A stretch of 33,092 nt of DNA from Burkholderiaceae bacterium (GTDB taxonomy: Bacteria > Pseudomonadota > Gammaproteobacteria > Burkholderiales > Burkholderiaceae_D): contig JAOASL010000036.1 of NCBI GenBank assembly GCA_030158675.1, positions 1 to 33,092 of the forward strand. Reading direction: 5' to 3'. This document shows positions 1-8,816 of this stretch, in pieces. How positions within the stretch are numbered: position 1 is the first letter of the stretch; each line of letters opens with the position of its first letter. Below the pieces are notes generated by a model. It did not search any database and was not told the DNA's origin. It was given only the letters and a program-made list of their open reading frames with translations. The translations under genes were made by a program, and so were the position numbers.

Positions 1-165
1 GACTGAGCGTATGAAACACAAGGTCAAACACATACATTTCGTTGGCATCGGCGGCCGAGCAGCGCGGTCGCGCTGCGCTGTTGATAGCGGCTATGCCGGA
101 GCCGCCAGTGGACTGAGCGTATGAAACACAAGGTCAAACACATACATTTCGTTGGCATCGGCGGC
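1..165. repeat. Exact 55-bp direct repeat of the murC start region
   Basis: Positions 1-55 and 111-165 are identical over 55 bases and then diverge. The unit holds the last two codons' worth of the preceding frame, a TGA, and the first 15 codons of murC. Between the copies, 56-113 reads in one frame to the TGA at 114-116 and is probably the tail of the upstream gene, which would be murG in this cluster; I cannot confirm that from so few residues. The first copy sits at the very edge of the sequence and cannot make MurC, because its frame leaves the MurC reading after the repeat. An assembly-graph overlap is the simplest explanation; a true short duplication is the alternative. Confidence 0.85.
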
Positions 166-1533
166 TCTGGCATGAGTGGCATCGCCGAAGTGCTGCTGAA
201 CCTTGGCTACACCGTATCCGGCTCCGACCTCGCCAGCAATGCGGCCAGCCGTCGGCTGGCTGAGTTGGGCGCGACGATTCGTGTCGGTCACGCGCCTGAG
301 CATATCGCCGGCGCCGATGCGATCGTCACGTCGACGGCCGTACGGGCGGACAATCCCGAAGTGCTGGCCGGCCGCGAGCGGCATATTCCCATCGTGCCGC
401 GTGCGGTGATGCTGGCCGAGCTGATGCGCCTGAAGCGCGGCATCGCGATCGCCGGCACGCATGGCAAGACCACCACCACCAGTCTGGTTGCGAGCGTGCT
501 CGCCGAGGGCGGTCTCGATCCGACCTTCGTGATCGGCGGACGGCTCAACAGCGCCGGTGCCAACGCGAAGCTCGGCACCGGCGAATTCATTGTCGCCGAG
601 GCGGACGAATCGGATGCGTCGTTCCTGAACCTGTCGCCGGTGATCGAGGTGATCACCAATATCGACGCCGATCACATGGAGACCTACGACCACAGTTTCG
701 CGAAGCTGAAGCAGGCCTTCATCGAGTTCACGCAGCGGTTGCCGTTTTACGGCATTGCCATCCTGTGCATCGACGACCCGAACGTGCGCGAAATCATGCC
801 GTCCATCGCGAAGATGGTCACCACCTATGGATTTCATGAAGACGCCGACGTGCGCGCGATCGACGCCCGTGCGGTCGACGGCGAGATGGTGTTTACCGTG
901 ATCCAGAAAGACTATTCGCCGCTGGTGGTGCGACTGAACCAGCCGGGCATGCACAACGTGCAGAACGCCTGCGCCGCCATCGCGATTGCGCGCGAGCTGG
1001 ACGTCGCCGACGGACATATCCAGAAGGCGCTGCAGGAGTTCACCGGCGTCGGTCGTCGCTTCACCCGTTATGGCCAGCTGCCCTTGCCCGGCGACGGCGG
1101 CTTCGCGCTGGTAGATGACTACGGTCACCACCCGGTCGAGACCGCGGCCACCATTGCAGCCGCGCGCGGCGCTTTCCCGGGTCGACGACTGGTGCTGGCG
1201 TTTCAGCCGCATCGCTACACGCGCACACGTGATCTGTTCGAAGACTTCGTGAAGGTGCTGTCGACGGTGGACGTGCTGGTGCTGGCGGATGTGTATGCGG
1301 CCGGCGAACAGCCGATCCCGGCGGCCGACGGACGTTCGCTCGCGCATGCGCTGCGCGTGGTCGGCCAGGCCGAGCTGGTGTTCGTCGAGGACATTGCGGA
1401 GATGCCGGCGGTCTTGCTGAAGATGGCACAGGACGGTGATGTGGTGATGACGATGGGTGCAGGATCGATTTCAAATGTGCCGGCGCAGCTGCAGCAGCTG
1501 GCGCAGCGGCGGTCGGCGCGGGGACAGGAATGA
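121..1533 (+). CDS. murC: UDP-N-acetylmuramate--L-alanine ligase MurC
   Basis: MurC adds L-alanine to UDP-MurNAc with ATP, the first amino-acid step of cytoplasmic peptidoglycan precursor synthesis. The 470-residue product is of normal length. It opens with the Mur ligase Rossmann segment [13 protein letters not shown] (residues 12-24), has the ATP loop GTHGKTTTT at 112-120, and continues with the central-domain EADESDASF and NIDADHM segments and the C-terminal DDYGHHPVE and FQPHRYTRT segments. The start is ATG 121, which gives the usual N-terminus. The gene ends with an ATGA overlap with ddlB, so the two are translationally coupled. The first 45 coding bases are repeated upstream at the sequence edge. 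Identity is secure. Confidence 0.97.
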   Translation: MKHKVKHIHFVGIGGSGMSGIAEVLLNLGYTVSGSDLASNAASRRLAELGATIRVGHAPEHIAGADAIVTSTAVRADNPEVLAGRERHIPIVPRAVMLAELMRLKRGIAIAGTHGKTTTTSLVASVLAEGGLDPTFVIGGRLNSAGANAKLGTGEFIVAEADESDASFLNLSPVIEVITNIDADHMETYDHSFAKLKQAFIEFTQRLPFYGIAILCIDDPNVREIMPSIAKMVTTYGFHEDADVRAIDARAVDGEMVFTVIQKDYSPLVVRLNQPGMHNVQNACAAIAIARELDVADGHIQKALQEFTGVGRRFTRYGQLPLPGDGGFALVDDYGHHPVETAATIAAARGAFPGRRLVLAFQPHRYTRTRDLFEDFVKVLSTVDVLVLADVYAAGEQPIPAADGRSLAHALRVVGQAELVFVEDIAEMPAVLLKMAQDGDVVMTMGAGSISNVPAQLQQLAQRRSARGQE

Positions 1534-2501
1534 GCAAGGATCTGAAACAGGAATTTGGCAAGGTCGGTGTGCTGTTCGGCGGGCGCTCCGCCGAGCGCGA
1601 GATTTCACTGATGTCGGGCAGTGGCGTGCTGAAGGCATTGCAGTCGCAGGGAATCGATGCGCATCCGTTCGATCCCGCCCAGCGTTCGCTGGCGGAGCTG
1701 GCAGCAGCGCGGTTCGATCGCGTGTTCATCGCGTTGCACGGCCGTTACGGCGAGGATGGCACGCTGCAGGGCGCGCTTGAGCAGCTCGCCATTCCCTACA
1801 CCGGGCCGGGCGTGCTGGCGTCCGCCATTGCGATGGATAAGGCGATGACGAAGCGCGTCTGGATGTTCAACGGATTGCCGACGCCGCGCTTCGAAATGCT
1901 CGGCACGGACAGCGACTGGCATGCGGTGGCGTCGCGCATCGGTCTGCCGCTGATCGTCAAGCCGGCGCACGAGGGTTCGACGCTCGGCCTGACCAAGGTC
2001 ACCGAAGCCGCGCAGCTGCCGGCCGCGTATGCACTGGCGGCCCGTTTTGACAGCGCCGTGATGGCTGAGGAATTCATCAGCGGCATGGAGCTGACCTGCC
2101 CGGTGCTTGGCCGTGGCGACGACGCGCGTGCGCTGCCGGTGGTGCGCATCGTCGCGCCGGATGCGAACTATGACTATCAGAACAAATATTTTTCGGACCA
2201 GACGCAGTACCTTTGCCCGAGCGGACTGTCGGCCGCGCAGGAGCAGCAAGTGCAGCAGCTGGTCCTGGACAGCTACCGTAGTCTCGGTTGCCGCGGCTGG
2301 GCACGCGCCGACGTGATGCTGCGGGCGACCGACAACGCACCTTTCCTGCTGGAGATTAATACCTCGCCGGGAATGACAGGGCATTCGCTGGTGCCGATGT
2401 CGGCTGCCGTCGCCGGCCTGCCTTATGAGCAGCTGTGCGTAGAAATACTGCGCACGGCCGCACTCGACCTGCGGCCGTCGGCCGAGTGGACGCCGGACTG
2501 A
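1530..2501 (+). CDS. ddlB: D-alanine--D-alanine ligase DdlB
   Basis: Joins two D-alanines with ATP to make the dipeptide end of the peptidoglycan stem. The product is 323 residues, typical for DdlB. Visible motifs are the N-terminal [15 protein letters not shown], the HGRYGEDG segment near residue 70, the ATP-grasp segments [12 protein letters not shown] and [12 protein letters not shown], the NKYFSD loop, and the metal- and substrate-binding [13 protein letters not shown] near the C-terminus. The ATG at 1530 overlaps the murC stop by the ATGA arrangement. Position between murC and ftsQ is the standard dcw order and marks this as ddlB rather than a ddlA paralogue. Confidence 0.97.
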   Translation: MSKDLKQEFGKVGVLFGGRSAEREISLMSGSGVLKALQSQGIDAHPFDPAQRSLAELAAARFDRVFIALHGRYGEDGTLQGALEQLAIPYTGPGVLASAIAMDKAMTKRVWMFNGLPTPRFEMLGTDSDWHAVASRIGLPLIVKPAHEGSTLGLTKVTEAAQLPAAYALAARFDSAVMAEEFISGMELTCPVLGRGDDARALPVVRIVAPDANYDYQNKYFSDQTQYLCPSGLSAAQEQQVQQLVLDSYRSLGCRGWARADVMLRATDNAPFLLEINTSPGMTGHSLVPMSAAVAGLPYEQLCVEILRTAALDLRPSAEWTPD

Positions 2502-2516
2502 ACGGAGATACACGCG

Positions 2517-3317
2517 ATGTGGAGTGATGTCAGGACCATGAACACGATCACCCGGCTGCTGCTCGGGGTGCTTGTGCTCGTCCTGGCACAGAGCGCTTAT
2601 CGCTGGTTCGCGCAGCAGTCGATGTTCGATTTGCGGCGTATTCATGTGCAGGGCATGAACGGCAAACCGCTGCGCTACGTCGATGCGGCTACCGTGCGCA
2701 GCGGTGCGCTGCCGCGCATCCGTGGGAATTTTTTCACCGTGGACCTGAATGCCGCGCGCACCGCGTTCGAGACCGTGCCGTGGGTGAAGCAGGCGTCGGT
2801 GCGGCGCGAATGGCCGAACCGGCTGGTCGTGCTGGTGGACGAGTATGTCGCACTGGGCACCTGGGGCGGGCAGGAGGGGCGGCTGATATCGGTAGACGGT
2901 CTGCTGTTCACCGCCAACCTGGACGAGGCTGAGGAAGAGGGCGTGCTGCCCGTGCTGGAGGGGCCGGATGGCAGTGCGCACGAAGTCGCAGAGCGTTTCG
3001 CCGACCTGCGCCAATGGCTTGCGCCGCTTGATCTGACGCCGCGCGAACTGCGTTTGTCCAGCCGCTATGCGTGGACGGCGAAGCTGGAAAACGGCATCGA
3101 GCTGAATCTTGGACGCACGCATGCACGCGACGAGATGAAGGCGCGGGTCGATCGGCTGGCGAGTGTGTATCCGCAGCTGGCATCTGCGCTGCCCGGCCGC
3201 ATCGCGACGCTCGACCTGCGTTACCCGAACGGACTGGCGCTGCGGCCGCGCGCGCAGCCGCTGCCCGCGCCTGTGCCGGCCAATACGCCGGCCAATGCGC
3301 CGGCAAGCGCCACCTGA
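2517..3317 (+). CDS. ftsQ: Cell division protein FtsQ
   Basis: FtsQ is a bitopic inner-membrane divisome protein that links the cytoplasmic ring to periplasmic FtsL/FtsB. The 266 residues show a short cytoplasmic tail, one membrane segment (about residues 10-27), a POTRA domain beginning FDLRRIHVQGMNG and containing VPWVKQASVRREWPNRL, and the beta domain. ATG 2517 is preceded by GGAG at a suitable distance; a second in-frame ATG at 2538 is possible but lacks a better site. The C-terminal tail is Pro/Ala-rich and comes from a 12-base tandem repeat at 3273-3308 (PANT/PANA/PASA units), which probably varies in length between strains. It sits 15 bases after ddlB. Confidence 0.95.
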   Translation: MWSDVRTMNTITRLLLGVLVLVLAQSAYRWFAQQSMFDLRRIHVQGMNGKPLRYVDAATVRSGALPRIRGNFFTVDLNAARTAFETVPWVKQASVRREWPNRLVVLVDEYVALGTWGGQEGRLISVDGLLFTANLDEAEEEGVLPVLEGPDGSAHEVAERFADLRQWLAPLDLTPRELRLSSRYAWTAKLENGIELNLGRTHARDEMKARVDRLASVYPQLASALPGRIATLDLRYPNGLALRPRAQPLPAPVPANTPANAPASAT

Positions 3318-3367
3318 GCGGCACGACCCGAGCGCAGCGAACCGAACCGACCGAATTGAGAAACGAC

Positions 3368-3394
3368 ATGATGAAGAGCCCGTTAAAGCCATGA
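3368..3394 (+). CDS. Possible 8-codon leader ORF overlapping the ftsA start
   Basis: The frame reads M-M-K-S-P-L-K-P and stops at TGA 3392-3394, which overlaps the ftsA ATG at 3391 as ATGA. The ftsA start itself has no clear Shine-Dalgarno sequence in the preceding 15 bases, so ribosomes ending the short frame could reinitiate on ftsA. The leader's own ribosome site (GAG about 9 bases upstream) is weak. This may be chance; conservation of the overlap in relatives would decide. Confidence 0.35.
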   Translation: MMKSPLKP

Positions 3395-4623
3395 CAAAAG
3401 ACGCGAAGAACCTGATTGTCGGACTCGACATCGGCACCTCGAAAGTGGTGGCGGTAGTTGCCGAGGTGATGCCCAGCGGTCGTCACGAGATCATTGGTCT
3501 CGGCCAGAGCGAATCGCGCGGCCTCAAGAAGGGCGTGGTGGTGAATATCGAGGCCACGGTCGAATCGATACAGCGCGCGCTTGAAGAGGCCGAGCTGATG
3601 GCCGACTGCCAGATCCGTAATGTGTGGGCCGGTGTCGCCGGCAGTCATATCCGCAGCTTCAATTCGAGCGGCATGGTGGCGATCAAGGATAAGGAGGTGA
3701 CGGCGACCGACGTGGCGCGCGTGATCGAGACGGCGAAGGCGGTCAATATTCCGACCGACCAGCAGCTGTTGCATACGGTGCCGCAGGAATTCATCGTCGA
3801 CAACCAGGAAGACGTGCGCGAGCCGATCGGCATGAGCGGTATCCGGCTCGAGGTGAAGGTTCATATCGTCACCGGTGCAGTGTCTGCAGTACAGAACATC
3901 GTGAAGTGCGTGCGCCGTTGCGGGCTGGAAGTGACGGATCTGCTGCTGCAGCCGATGGCATCGGCCGACGCCGTGCTGACGGCCGACGAGAAAGAGCTGG
4001 GCGTGGTGCTGGTCGACATCGGCGGCGGTACCACCGACATTGCGATCTTCACCGAGGGCGCCATCCGCCACACCGCGGTGATCCCGATCGCCGGCGACCA
4101 GGTCACCAATGACATTGCGATGGCGCTGCGCACGCCGACCACGGAAGCCGAAGAGATCAAGGTCCGGCACGGCATTGCCAAGCAGGTGCTGGCTGATCCG
4201 ACCGAAGTGCTCGACGTGCCAGGCCTGGGCGACCGCGCGTCGCGCACGCTGTCCAAGGCCGCGTTGGCGGCCGTGATCGAGCCGCGCGTCGAGGAATTGT
4301 TCGCGCTGGTTCATCAGGTGGTGCGTGAGTCCGGCTTCGAGGAAGTGCTGTCGTCCGGCGTGGTGCTGACCGGTGGCAGCGCCATGATGCCGGGCATGGC
4401 CGAACTGGCCGAGGACATTTTCCTCAAACCCGCGCGGGTCGGCGTGCCGGTCTACGACGGCCAGCTGGCCGACGTGGTGAAGAGCCCGCGCTATTCGACG
4501 GCGCTGGGTTTGCTCGAAGAAGCGAAGCGGCAATACCTGCGCGGCCAGGTGATGGTGCGCCAGGGGGGCTCGGCGAAGGCGGTATGGCAGCGAATGAAGG
4601 AATGGTTTCTCGGGAACTTCTGA
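3391..4623 (+). CDS. ftsA: Cell division protein FtsA
   Basis: FtsA is an actin-like ATPase that tethers FtsZ filaments to the inner membrane and recruits later divisome proteins. The 410-residue product begins MTKDAKNLIVGLDIGTSK, the usual phosphate-1 loop, and contains the 1C-domain region, the VLVDIGGGTTDIAIF phosphate-2 segment, and VVLTGGSAMMPGM for adenosine binding. The C-terminus KAVWQRMKEWFLGNF is the amphipathic membrane-targeting helix. ATG 3391 is the only sensible start: an upstream stretch in the same frame has no start codon and does not resemble FtsA. It overlaps a possible 8-codon leader frame. Confidence 0.97.
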   Translation: MTKDAKNLIVGLDIGTSKVVAVVAEVMPSGRHEIIGLGQSESRGLKKGVVVNIEATVESIQRALEEAELMADCQIRNVWAGVAGSHIRSFNSSGMVAIKDKEVTATDVARVIETAKAVNIPTDQQLLHTVPQEFIVDNQEDVREPIGMSGIRLEVKVHIVTGAVSAVQNIVKCVRRCGLEVTDLLLQPMASADAVLTADEKELGVVLVDIGGGTTDIAIFTEGAIRHTAVIPIAGDQVTNDIAMALRTPTTEAEEIKVRHGIAKQVLADPTEVLDVPGLGDRASRTLSKAALAAVIEPRVEELFALVHQVVRESGFEEVLSSGVVLTGGSAMMPGMAELAEDIFLKPARVGVPVYDGQLADVVKSPRYSTALGLLEEAKRQYLRGQVMVRQGGSAKAVWQRMKEWFLGNF

Positions 4624-4764
4624 TGTCGGCAACGCCAGACAGACAGCAGTGACATGGGCCAGTAGAGGAGCAGGCAGTCGGTATGCAGTGAAGCGGCAGT
4701 GACGTAGTGACAGGAAGCGATACATGCCAGGCGGTAGGTTGTTGGAAAAATTTTCAAATGAACG

Positions 4765-4810
4765 GCAGTTGGCAGTGGTCAGCCGTCACGCACAGTGATG
4801 GCTGCCGACT
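4765..4810 (+). promoter_or_regulatory. Stem-loop in the ftsZ leader
   Basis: The 214-base ftsA-ftsZ gap contains a two-part hairpin ending 27 bases before ftsZ. The inner stem CAGCCGTCAC (4779-4788) pairs with GTGATGGCTG (4794-4803) around a 5-base loop, with one wobble. The outer stem CAGTTGG (4765-4771) pairs with CCGACTG (4804-4810), also with one wobble, leaving a 7-base bulge. There is no U-tract, so it is not a typical terminator; a role in ftsZ mRNA processing or translation is inference. Confidence 0.5.
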
Positions 4811-4837
4811 GAAAACTGCATCACCGAGGGAGTCAAC

Positions 4838-6010
4838 ATGGAAATCGATATGGTGGAAAACACGAAGGGCACGATCATCAAGGTGGTCGGTGTGGGTGGT
4901 GCGGGCGGTAATGCCGTGCAGCACATGATCAACAAGGGCGTGTCGGGTGTCGAATTCATCGTCGCCAACACGGATGCGCAGGCGCTGACGCATTCAACCG
5001 CCCACAACGTGATCCAGATCGGCGAGTCCGGTCTGGGCGCCGGCATGAAGCCAGCGGTCGGACGGCAGCTGGCGGAAGAAACGCGTGAACGCATCCAGGA
5101 TGCGCTGCGCGGTGCGCACATGGTGTTCATCGCCGCCGGCATGGGCGGTGGTACCGGCACCGGCGCTGCACCCGTGATTGCGCAGGTGGCCAAGGAGCAG
5201 GGCGCGCTGACGGTGGCGGTCGTGTCCAAGCCGTTCTCGTACGAGGGCGACAAATGCATGGATATCGCCAATGAAGGGCTGGACGAACTCAGCAAGTATG
5301 TCGATTCCCTGATCGTGATCCTCAACGAGAAGCTCGAAGAGATCTACGAAGATGACAGCATGATCGAATGGCTGGGCCATGCGGACGACGTGCTCAACAA
5401 TGCGGTCGCCGGCATCGCCGAGATCATCAATGTGCCCGGTCATATCAACGTCGATTTCAATGACGTCAAGACCATCATGGCCGAGCAGGGCAAGGCGATG
5501 ATGGGCACGGCGGTGGCGTCCGGCGTCGATCGCGCGCGCATCGCGGCGGAACAGGCCGTCGCGTCGCCGCTGCTCGACGGCATCGACCTGTCCGGCGCGC
5601 GCGGCGTGCTGGTCAACGTGACCGCAAGCCGCTCGCTGAAGGGCAAAGAAATCAAGCAGGTGATGGAGACGGTGCGCGCATTCGCCGCTCCCGACGCCTC
5701 GATCGCTCAGGGCATCGCGTACGACGATGAGATGGGCGAAACCATGCGCGTGACCGTGGTTGCCACGGGCCTGGGTCGCCGTCGTCCGGTACTGGTGCCG
5801 TCGCAGCTGCCGATGGCGCGCACCGGCACCTACAATGAGCCGTCCGCTACGATGGCGGTCGGCTCGGCGTCGGTGTCGCATTCGGCCGAGCCGGCGCGCA
5901 AGCCGGCCGTCTGGCAACGGGAGTCGGCTTCCGAGACGGTACGTGCGATGGAGCGGAATGGCACGGAAACCTACGATATTCCGGCCTTCCTGCGTCGTCA
6001 GGCCGACTGA
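4838..6010 (+). CDS. ftsZ: Cell division protein FtsZ
   Basis: FtsZ is the tubulin-like GTPase that polymerises into the cytokinetic ring. The 390 residues contain GVGGAGGNAV near the N-terminus, the tubulin signature GGGTGTG at 103-109, and the catalytic T7 loop NVDFNDVKTI at 204-213. A variable linker follows, and the conserved C-terminal peptide DIPAFLRRQAD ends the protein, the part that binds FtsA and, in other species, ZapD. ATG 4838 is preceded by GGAG and gives the extended betaproteobacterial-style N-terminus; ATG 4850 is an unlikely alternative. The structured 214-base leader suggests independent control from ftsA. Confidence 0.98.
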   Translation: MEIDMVENTKGTIIKVVGVGGAGGNAVQHMINKGVSGVEFIVANTDAQALTHSTAHNVIQIGESGLGAGMKPAVGRQLAEETRERIQDALRGAHMVFIAAGMGGGTGTGAAPVIAQVAKEQGALTVAVVSKPFSYEGDKCMDIANEGLDELSKYVDSLIVILNEKLEEIYEDDSMIEWLGHADDVLNNAVAGIAEIINVPGHINVDFNDVKTIMAEQGKAMMGTAVASGVDRARIAAEQAVASPLLDGIDLSGARGVLVNVTASRSLKGKEIKQVMETVRAFAAPDASIAQGIAYDDEMGETMRVTVVATGLGRRRPVLVPSQLPMARTGTYNEPSATMAVGSASVSHSAEPARKPAVWQRESASETVRAMERNGTETYDIPAFLRRQAD

Positions 6011-6025
6011 TCCCTGCAGGAAATT

Positions 6026-6057
6026 GACGGGCAAGGCATACTTTGGCCTTGCCCGTC
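6026..6057 (+). terminator. Strong hairpin after ftsZ
   Basis: GACGGGCAAGGC (6026-6037) pairs perfectly with GCCTTGCCCGTC (6046-6057) around an 8-base loop, 16 bases after the ftsZ stop. No U-tract follows, so it may stabilise the ftsZ mRNA 3' end or work together with the second hairpin downstream. Confidence 0.6.
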
Positions 6058-6087
6058 CTCAGCAGGAGGGTTTTGCAAAAATGCAAA

Positions 6088-6125
6088 GAAGCCGGCCTCA
6101 GGTCGGCTTCGCCCATTTTATTTCC
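6088..6125 (+). terminator. Rho-independent-like terminator of the dcw cluster
   Basis: GAAGCCG (6088-6094) pairs with CGGCTTC (6104-6110), and the inner CCT/AGG can extend the stem. It is followed by the T-rich stretch ATTTTATTT (6115-6123). It lies between ftsZ and the peroxiredoxin gene and marks the probable end of dcw transcription. Confidence 0.6.
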
Positions 6126-6151
6126 ACTGTATTTATCTGATAAGGATTTGT

Positions 6152-6670
6152 ATGAGCATTAAAATCGGCGACCGTCTTCCTGAAGCCAACCTGGCTGAAT
6201 TCATCGAAGTCGAAACCGAAGGCTGCGCGCTCGGCCCGAATACCTTCCCTGTGTCTGATCTCGTCAAAGGCAAGACGATTGCCATCTTCGGCCTGCCCGG
6301 CGCTTATACGCCGACCTGTTCTGCCAAGCATGTGCCCGGTTATGTCGAGCATGCGGCAGCGCTCAGTGCCAAAGGTGTCGACGAAATCTGGTGCATCTCG
6401 GTCAATGACGCATTCGTGATGGGCGCCTGGGGACGTGACCAGGGCGCGACCGGCATCGTGCGCATGATGGCCGATGGCAGTGCCGATTTCACGAAGGCGA
6501 TCGGCCTGCCGCTGGATCTGACCGAACGCGGCATGGGCATTCGATCACAGCGTTATTCGATGCTGGTGCGCGACGGTGTGGTTACCCAGCTGAACGTCGA
6601 GGCGCCCGGCAAATTCGAGGTGTCGAATGCCGAGACCCTGCTCGACCAGTTGAGCCTGCAGCCTGCATGA
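6152..6670 (+). CDS. Peroxiredoxin (Prx5/redoxin type)
   Basis: A thiol peroxidase that reduces hydrogen peroxide and alkyl hydroperoxides. The 172 residues contain the peroxidatic motif [18 protein letters not shown] with the reactive cysteine at residue 56 and Thr53 three residues before it, the arrangement of the Prx5 subfamily. C25 and C81 are other cysteines; which, if any, resolves the disulfide is not clear. The ATG at 6152 has AAGGA upstream. Its last codon overlaps lpxC by ATGA. A peroxiredoxin between ftsZ and lpxC is a familiar Burkholderiales arrangement. Confidence 0.92.
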   Translation: MSIKIGDRLPEANLAEFIEVETEGCALGPNTFPVSDLVKGKTIAIFGLPGAYTPTCSAKHVPGYVEHAAALSAKGVDEIWCISVNDAFVMGAWGRDQGATGIVRMMADGSADFTKAIGLPLDLTERGMGIRSQRYSMLVRDGVVTQLNVEAPGKFEVSNAETLLDQLSLQPA

Positions 6671-7602
6671 TTCGTCAGCGCACCATCCGCGAAAAGGTCA
6701 GCACGACCGGTGTTGGCCTGCACTGTGGCACGCGCGTCGTGCTCACCTTGCATCCGGCGCCAGTCGACAGCGGTATCGTGTTCCGACGCGTTGACGTCGA
6801 GCCGCCGGTCGAACTGCCCGCCAACGCGATGGGCGTGGGCGACACGCGCATGGCCTCCGTGCTGGAAAAGGACGGCGTGCGTGTGTCTACCGTCGAGCAC
6901 CTGATGTCCGCCTGTGCGGGCCTCGGGATCGACAACCTGGTCGTCGATCTGACGGCCGAAGAAATACCGATCATGGATGGTTCGGCTGCCTCGTTTGTCT
7001 TCCTGCTGCAGCAGGCTGGCTGTATCGAGCAGTCGGCTGCCAAGCGGTTCATCCGCGTGATCAAGCCGGTCGAAGTGCGCGAGGGGCAGGGTGCTGGCGA
7101 AAAGTGGGCGCGCCTCGAGCCCTGGCATGGCTACCGGCTGCGCTTCTTCATCGAATTCAATCACCCGGCTATCGACGGCACCGGACAGACCGCCGAGGTC
7201 GATCTGAGCGCTGAATCCTACATCGAAGAGATCGCGCGCGCGCGCACCTTCGGTTTCATGCAGGACGTTGAAATGCTGCGGGGCATGGGCCTGGCGCGTG
7301 GCGGATCGCTGGAGAATGCGATCGTGATGGACGAGTTCCGTATCCTCAACAGTGGCGGGCTGCGCTACCAGAACGAATTCGTGCGACACAAGATCCTTGA
7401 TGCAATGGGCGATCTTTATCTCGCGGGCCATCCGCTGCTGGCCAGCTATACCGCGCACAAGTCCGGACACGGACTGAACAACAAGCTGCTGCGCGCGCTG
7501 TTCGCCGACCCCGAGTCGTACGAGATCGTCAGCTTTGATTCTGATGCGGCCGCACCGGCGGCCTATTCGACTCAGCTCGAACTGGAATGGGCCGGGGTCT
7601 GA
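6667..7602 (+). CDS. lpxC: UDP-3-O-acyl-N-acetylglucosamine deacetylase LpxC
   Basis: LpxC catalyses the committed step of lipid A synthesis with a zinc ion. The 311 residues carry the STVEHLMSA segment (E77, H78), the HKILDAMGD segment (H241 and D245), and the downstream AHKSGHG histidine, together the zinc ligands and general acid/base of the family. [17 protein letters not shown] and GGSLENAIV are also intact. The ATG overlaps the peroxiredoxin stop, and the TGA at 7600-7602 lies one base from the next gene's GTG, so the group is probably one transcript. Length and motifs are normal. Confidence 0.97.
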   Translation: MIRQRTIREKVSTTGVGLHCGTRVVLTLHPAPVDSGIVFRRVDVEPPVELPANAMGVGDTRMASVLEKDGVRVSTVEHLMSACAGLGIDNLVVDLTAEEIPIMDGSAASFVFLLQQAGCIEQSAAKRFIRVIKPVEVREGQGAGEKWARLEPWHGYRLRFFIEFNHPAIDGTGQTAEVDLSAESYIEEIARARTFGFMQDVEMLRGMGLARGGSLENAIVMDEFRILNSGGLRYQNEFVRHKILDAMGDLYLAGHPLLASYTAHKSGHGLNNKLLRALFADPESYEIVSFDSDAAAPAAYSTQLELEWAGV

Positions 7603-7603
7603 T

Positions 7604-8491
7604 GTGTCCGAGTCCGTTCCGCTGAAAGAAGCACCGTTCGCCGTTGTGTCGCTGGTGCTCAGCGGCGTCATCTGGGGGTTCGCTTGGTGGCCGCTGAAAT
7701 ATTTCGGCACACAAGGCCTCGACGGCCATGCAATCGCGCTTACTGCGTATGCCCTGGTCGGACTGGTGTCGCTGCCGCTGATCTGGCGTGAGCGGCGGGC
7801 ATGGCGGCAAGAGTGGATATTGCTGCTGTTGATCGGTTTCTTCTTCGGTCTCGCCAACTTCCTGTTCAGCTGGTCGCTAATGGACGGCTCGGTGGTGCGC
7901 GGAATGCTGCTGTTCTTCCTGCTGCCTGCATGGGGTGCGTTGGGCGGGAAAATCTTTCTCAAAGAACGTCTGGGCATGCGGCGCTTGCTGGCGGTGGTGC
8001 TGTGCCTTGTCGGCGTGTTTACCATCGTGGGAGGCGTCGAGGCGTTCAGCGAGCCCTTGTCCTTTGCCGACGTGGCGGCGCTTGTCGCGGGCCTCGCGTA
8101 TACGGCGGCGGGCATAACGAATCGCGCAGCGCAGGCCATACCGCTCGCGAGCCGTACATTGATTTCTTTCGTCGGCTGTGGTTTCGTCGCTTTTGCCGGA
8201 TTGGCGATTCATACGCCCGCGATACCGGCGCTGCCAGGCACGGTGTGGGCGCTGTTGTGCCTGTTTGCCTTTATCTGGCTGATGGGCGGCACTTTGCTGA
8301 CTACTTATGGCGTCACTCACGTGCAGGCCAGTCGTGCTGCTGTGTTGCAGGTCGGCGAACTGCTGGTGGCGATTTTCTCCGCCGTGCTGATCGGCGGCGA
8401 GGTGTTGTCGGCCGGCGAATATGCGGGCGCGACGATGATTGTCGCGGCAACACTGATCGAGGCGCTACGCCAGCCAGAAGACGTTCGCTGA
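7604..8491 (+). CDS. EamA/DMT-family membrane transporter
   Basis: A drug/metabolite-transporter superfamily protein with about ten membrane helices in two EamA repeats, each holding small-residue-rich segments such as VLSGVIWGFAWWPLKYFG and VSFVGCGFVAFAGLA-like stretches. Substrate is unknown; relatives export amino acids or metabolites. I place the start at GTG 7604, one base after the lpxC stop, giving 295 residues that begin MSESVPLKEAP. The open frame extends upstream inside lpxC, but that part is not EamA-like. An ATG at 7602 is in a different frame and stops after seven codons. Close spacing suggests coupling to lpxC. Confidence 0.85.
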   Translation: MSESVPLKEAPFAVVSLVLSGVIWGFAWWPLKYFGTQGLDGHAIALTAYALVGLVSLPLIWRERRAWRQEWILLLLIGFFFGLANFLFSWSLMDGSVVRGMLLFFLLPAWGALGGKIFLKERLGMRRLLAVVLCLVGVFTIVGGVEAFSEPLSFADVAALVAGLAYTAAGITNRAAQAIPLASRTLISFVGCGFVAFAGLAIHTPAIPALPGTVWALLCLFAFIWLMGGTLLTTYGVTHVQASRAAVLQVGELLVAIFSAVLIGGEVLSAGEYAGATMIVAATLIEALRQPEDVR

Positions 8492-8816
8492 GTGCAGCGT
8501 TGATTCGCCGAGCGTTTGTGCGTGCGACACGATTCCAACAGTTTCACTGGCTTCATTGCGCATGATGCCCGCACTACGCCGTGGCTTCGCCAATTTCCTT
8601 CCTCTCCGTTTTTTTTCCTGAAAAATCGCGCGTCGTTTGTTCTTCCTGTACCGACGCTTGCTGATTGCGACGTTCTGCTGCAGCCGGACTGCATTGGCCT
8701 CTGACGGTCTATGCGATGTGCGTTGCTCTCTGTTTCATCGAAATGTGTGCGGTACGGTTCATTAATACGAGAAAGGCTGTCAGCCGGAACGATTCCGACT
8801 ATGCCCGGAGGGGGCA
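8492..8816. other. Intergenic stretch without recognised gene
   Basis: This 325-base gap between the EamA gene and the next forward gene shows no convincing reading frame, terminator hairpin with U-tract, or repeat. It contains an 8-base T run near 8606. The last ten bases hold GGAGGGGG, the ribosome site of the next gene. I cannot point to a promoter with confidence. Confidence 0.6.

Noticed and set aside
91-1347. Long reverse open frame over murC
   Set aside because: His/Arg-rich antisense shadow; no ribosome site and no protein-like segments.
1605-3437. Reverse open frame spanning ddlB and ftsQ
   Set aside because: Arg/His-rich and crosses two real genes; shadow of GC-rich third positions.
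6071-6080. TTTTGCAAAA palindrome as an operator
   Set aside because: Ten bases of simple AT palindrome next to terminators; no second half-site or known motif.
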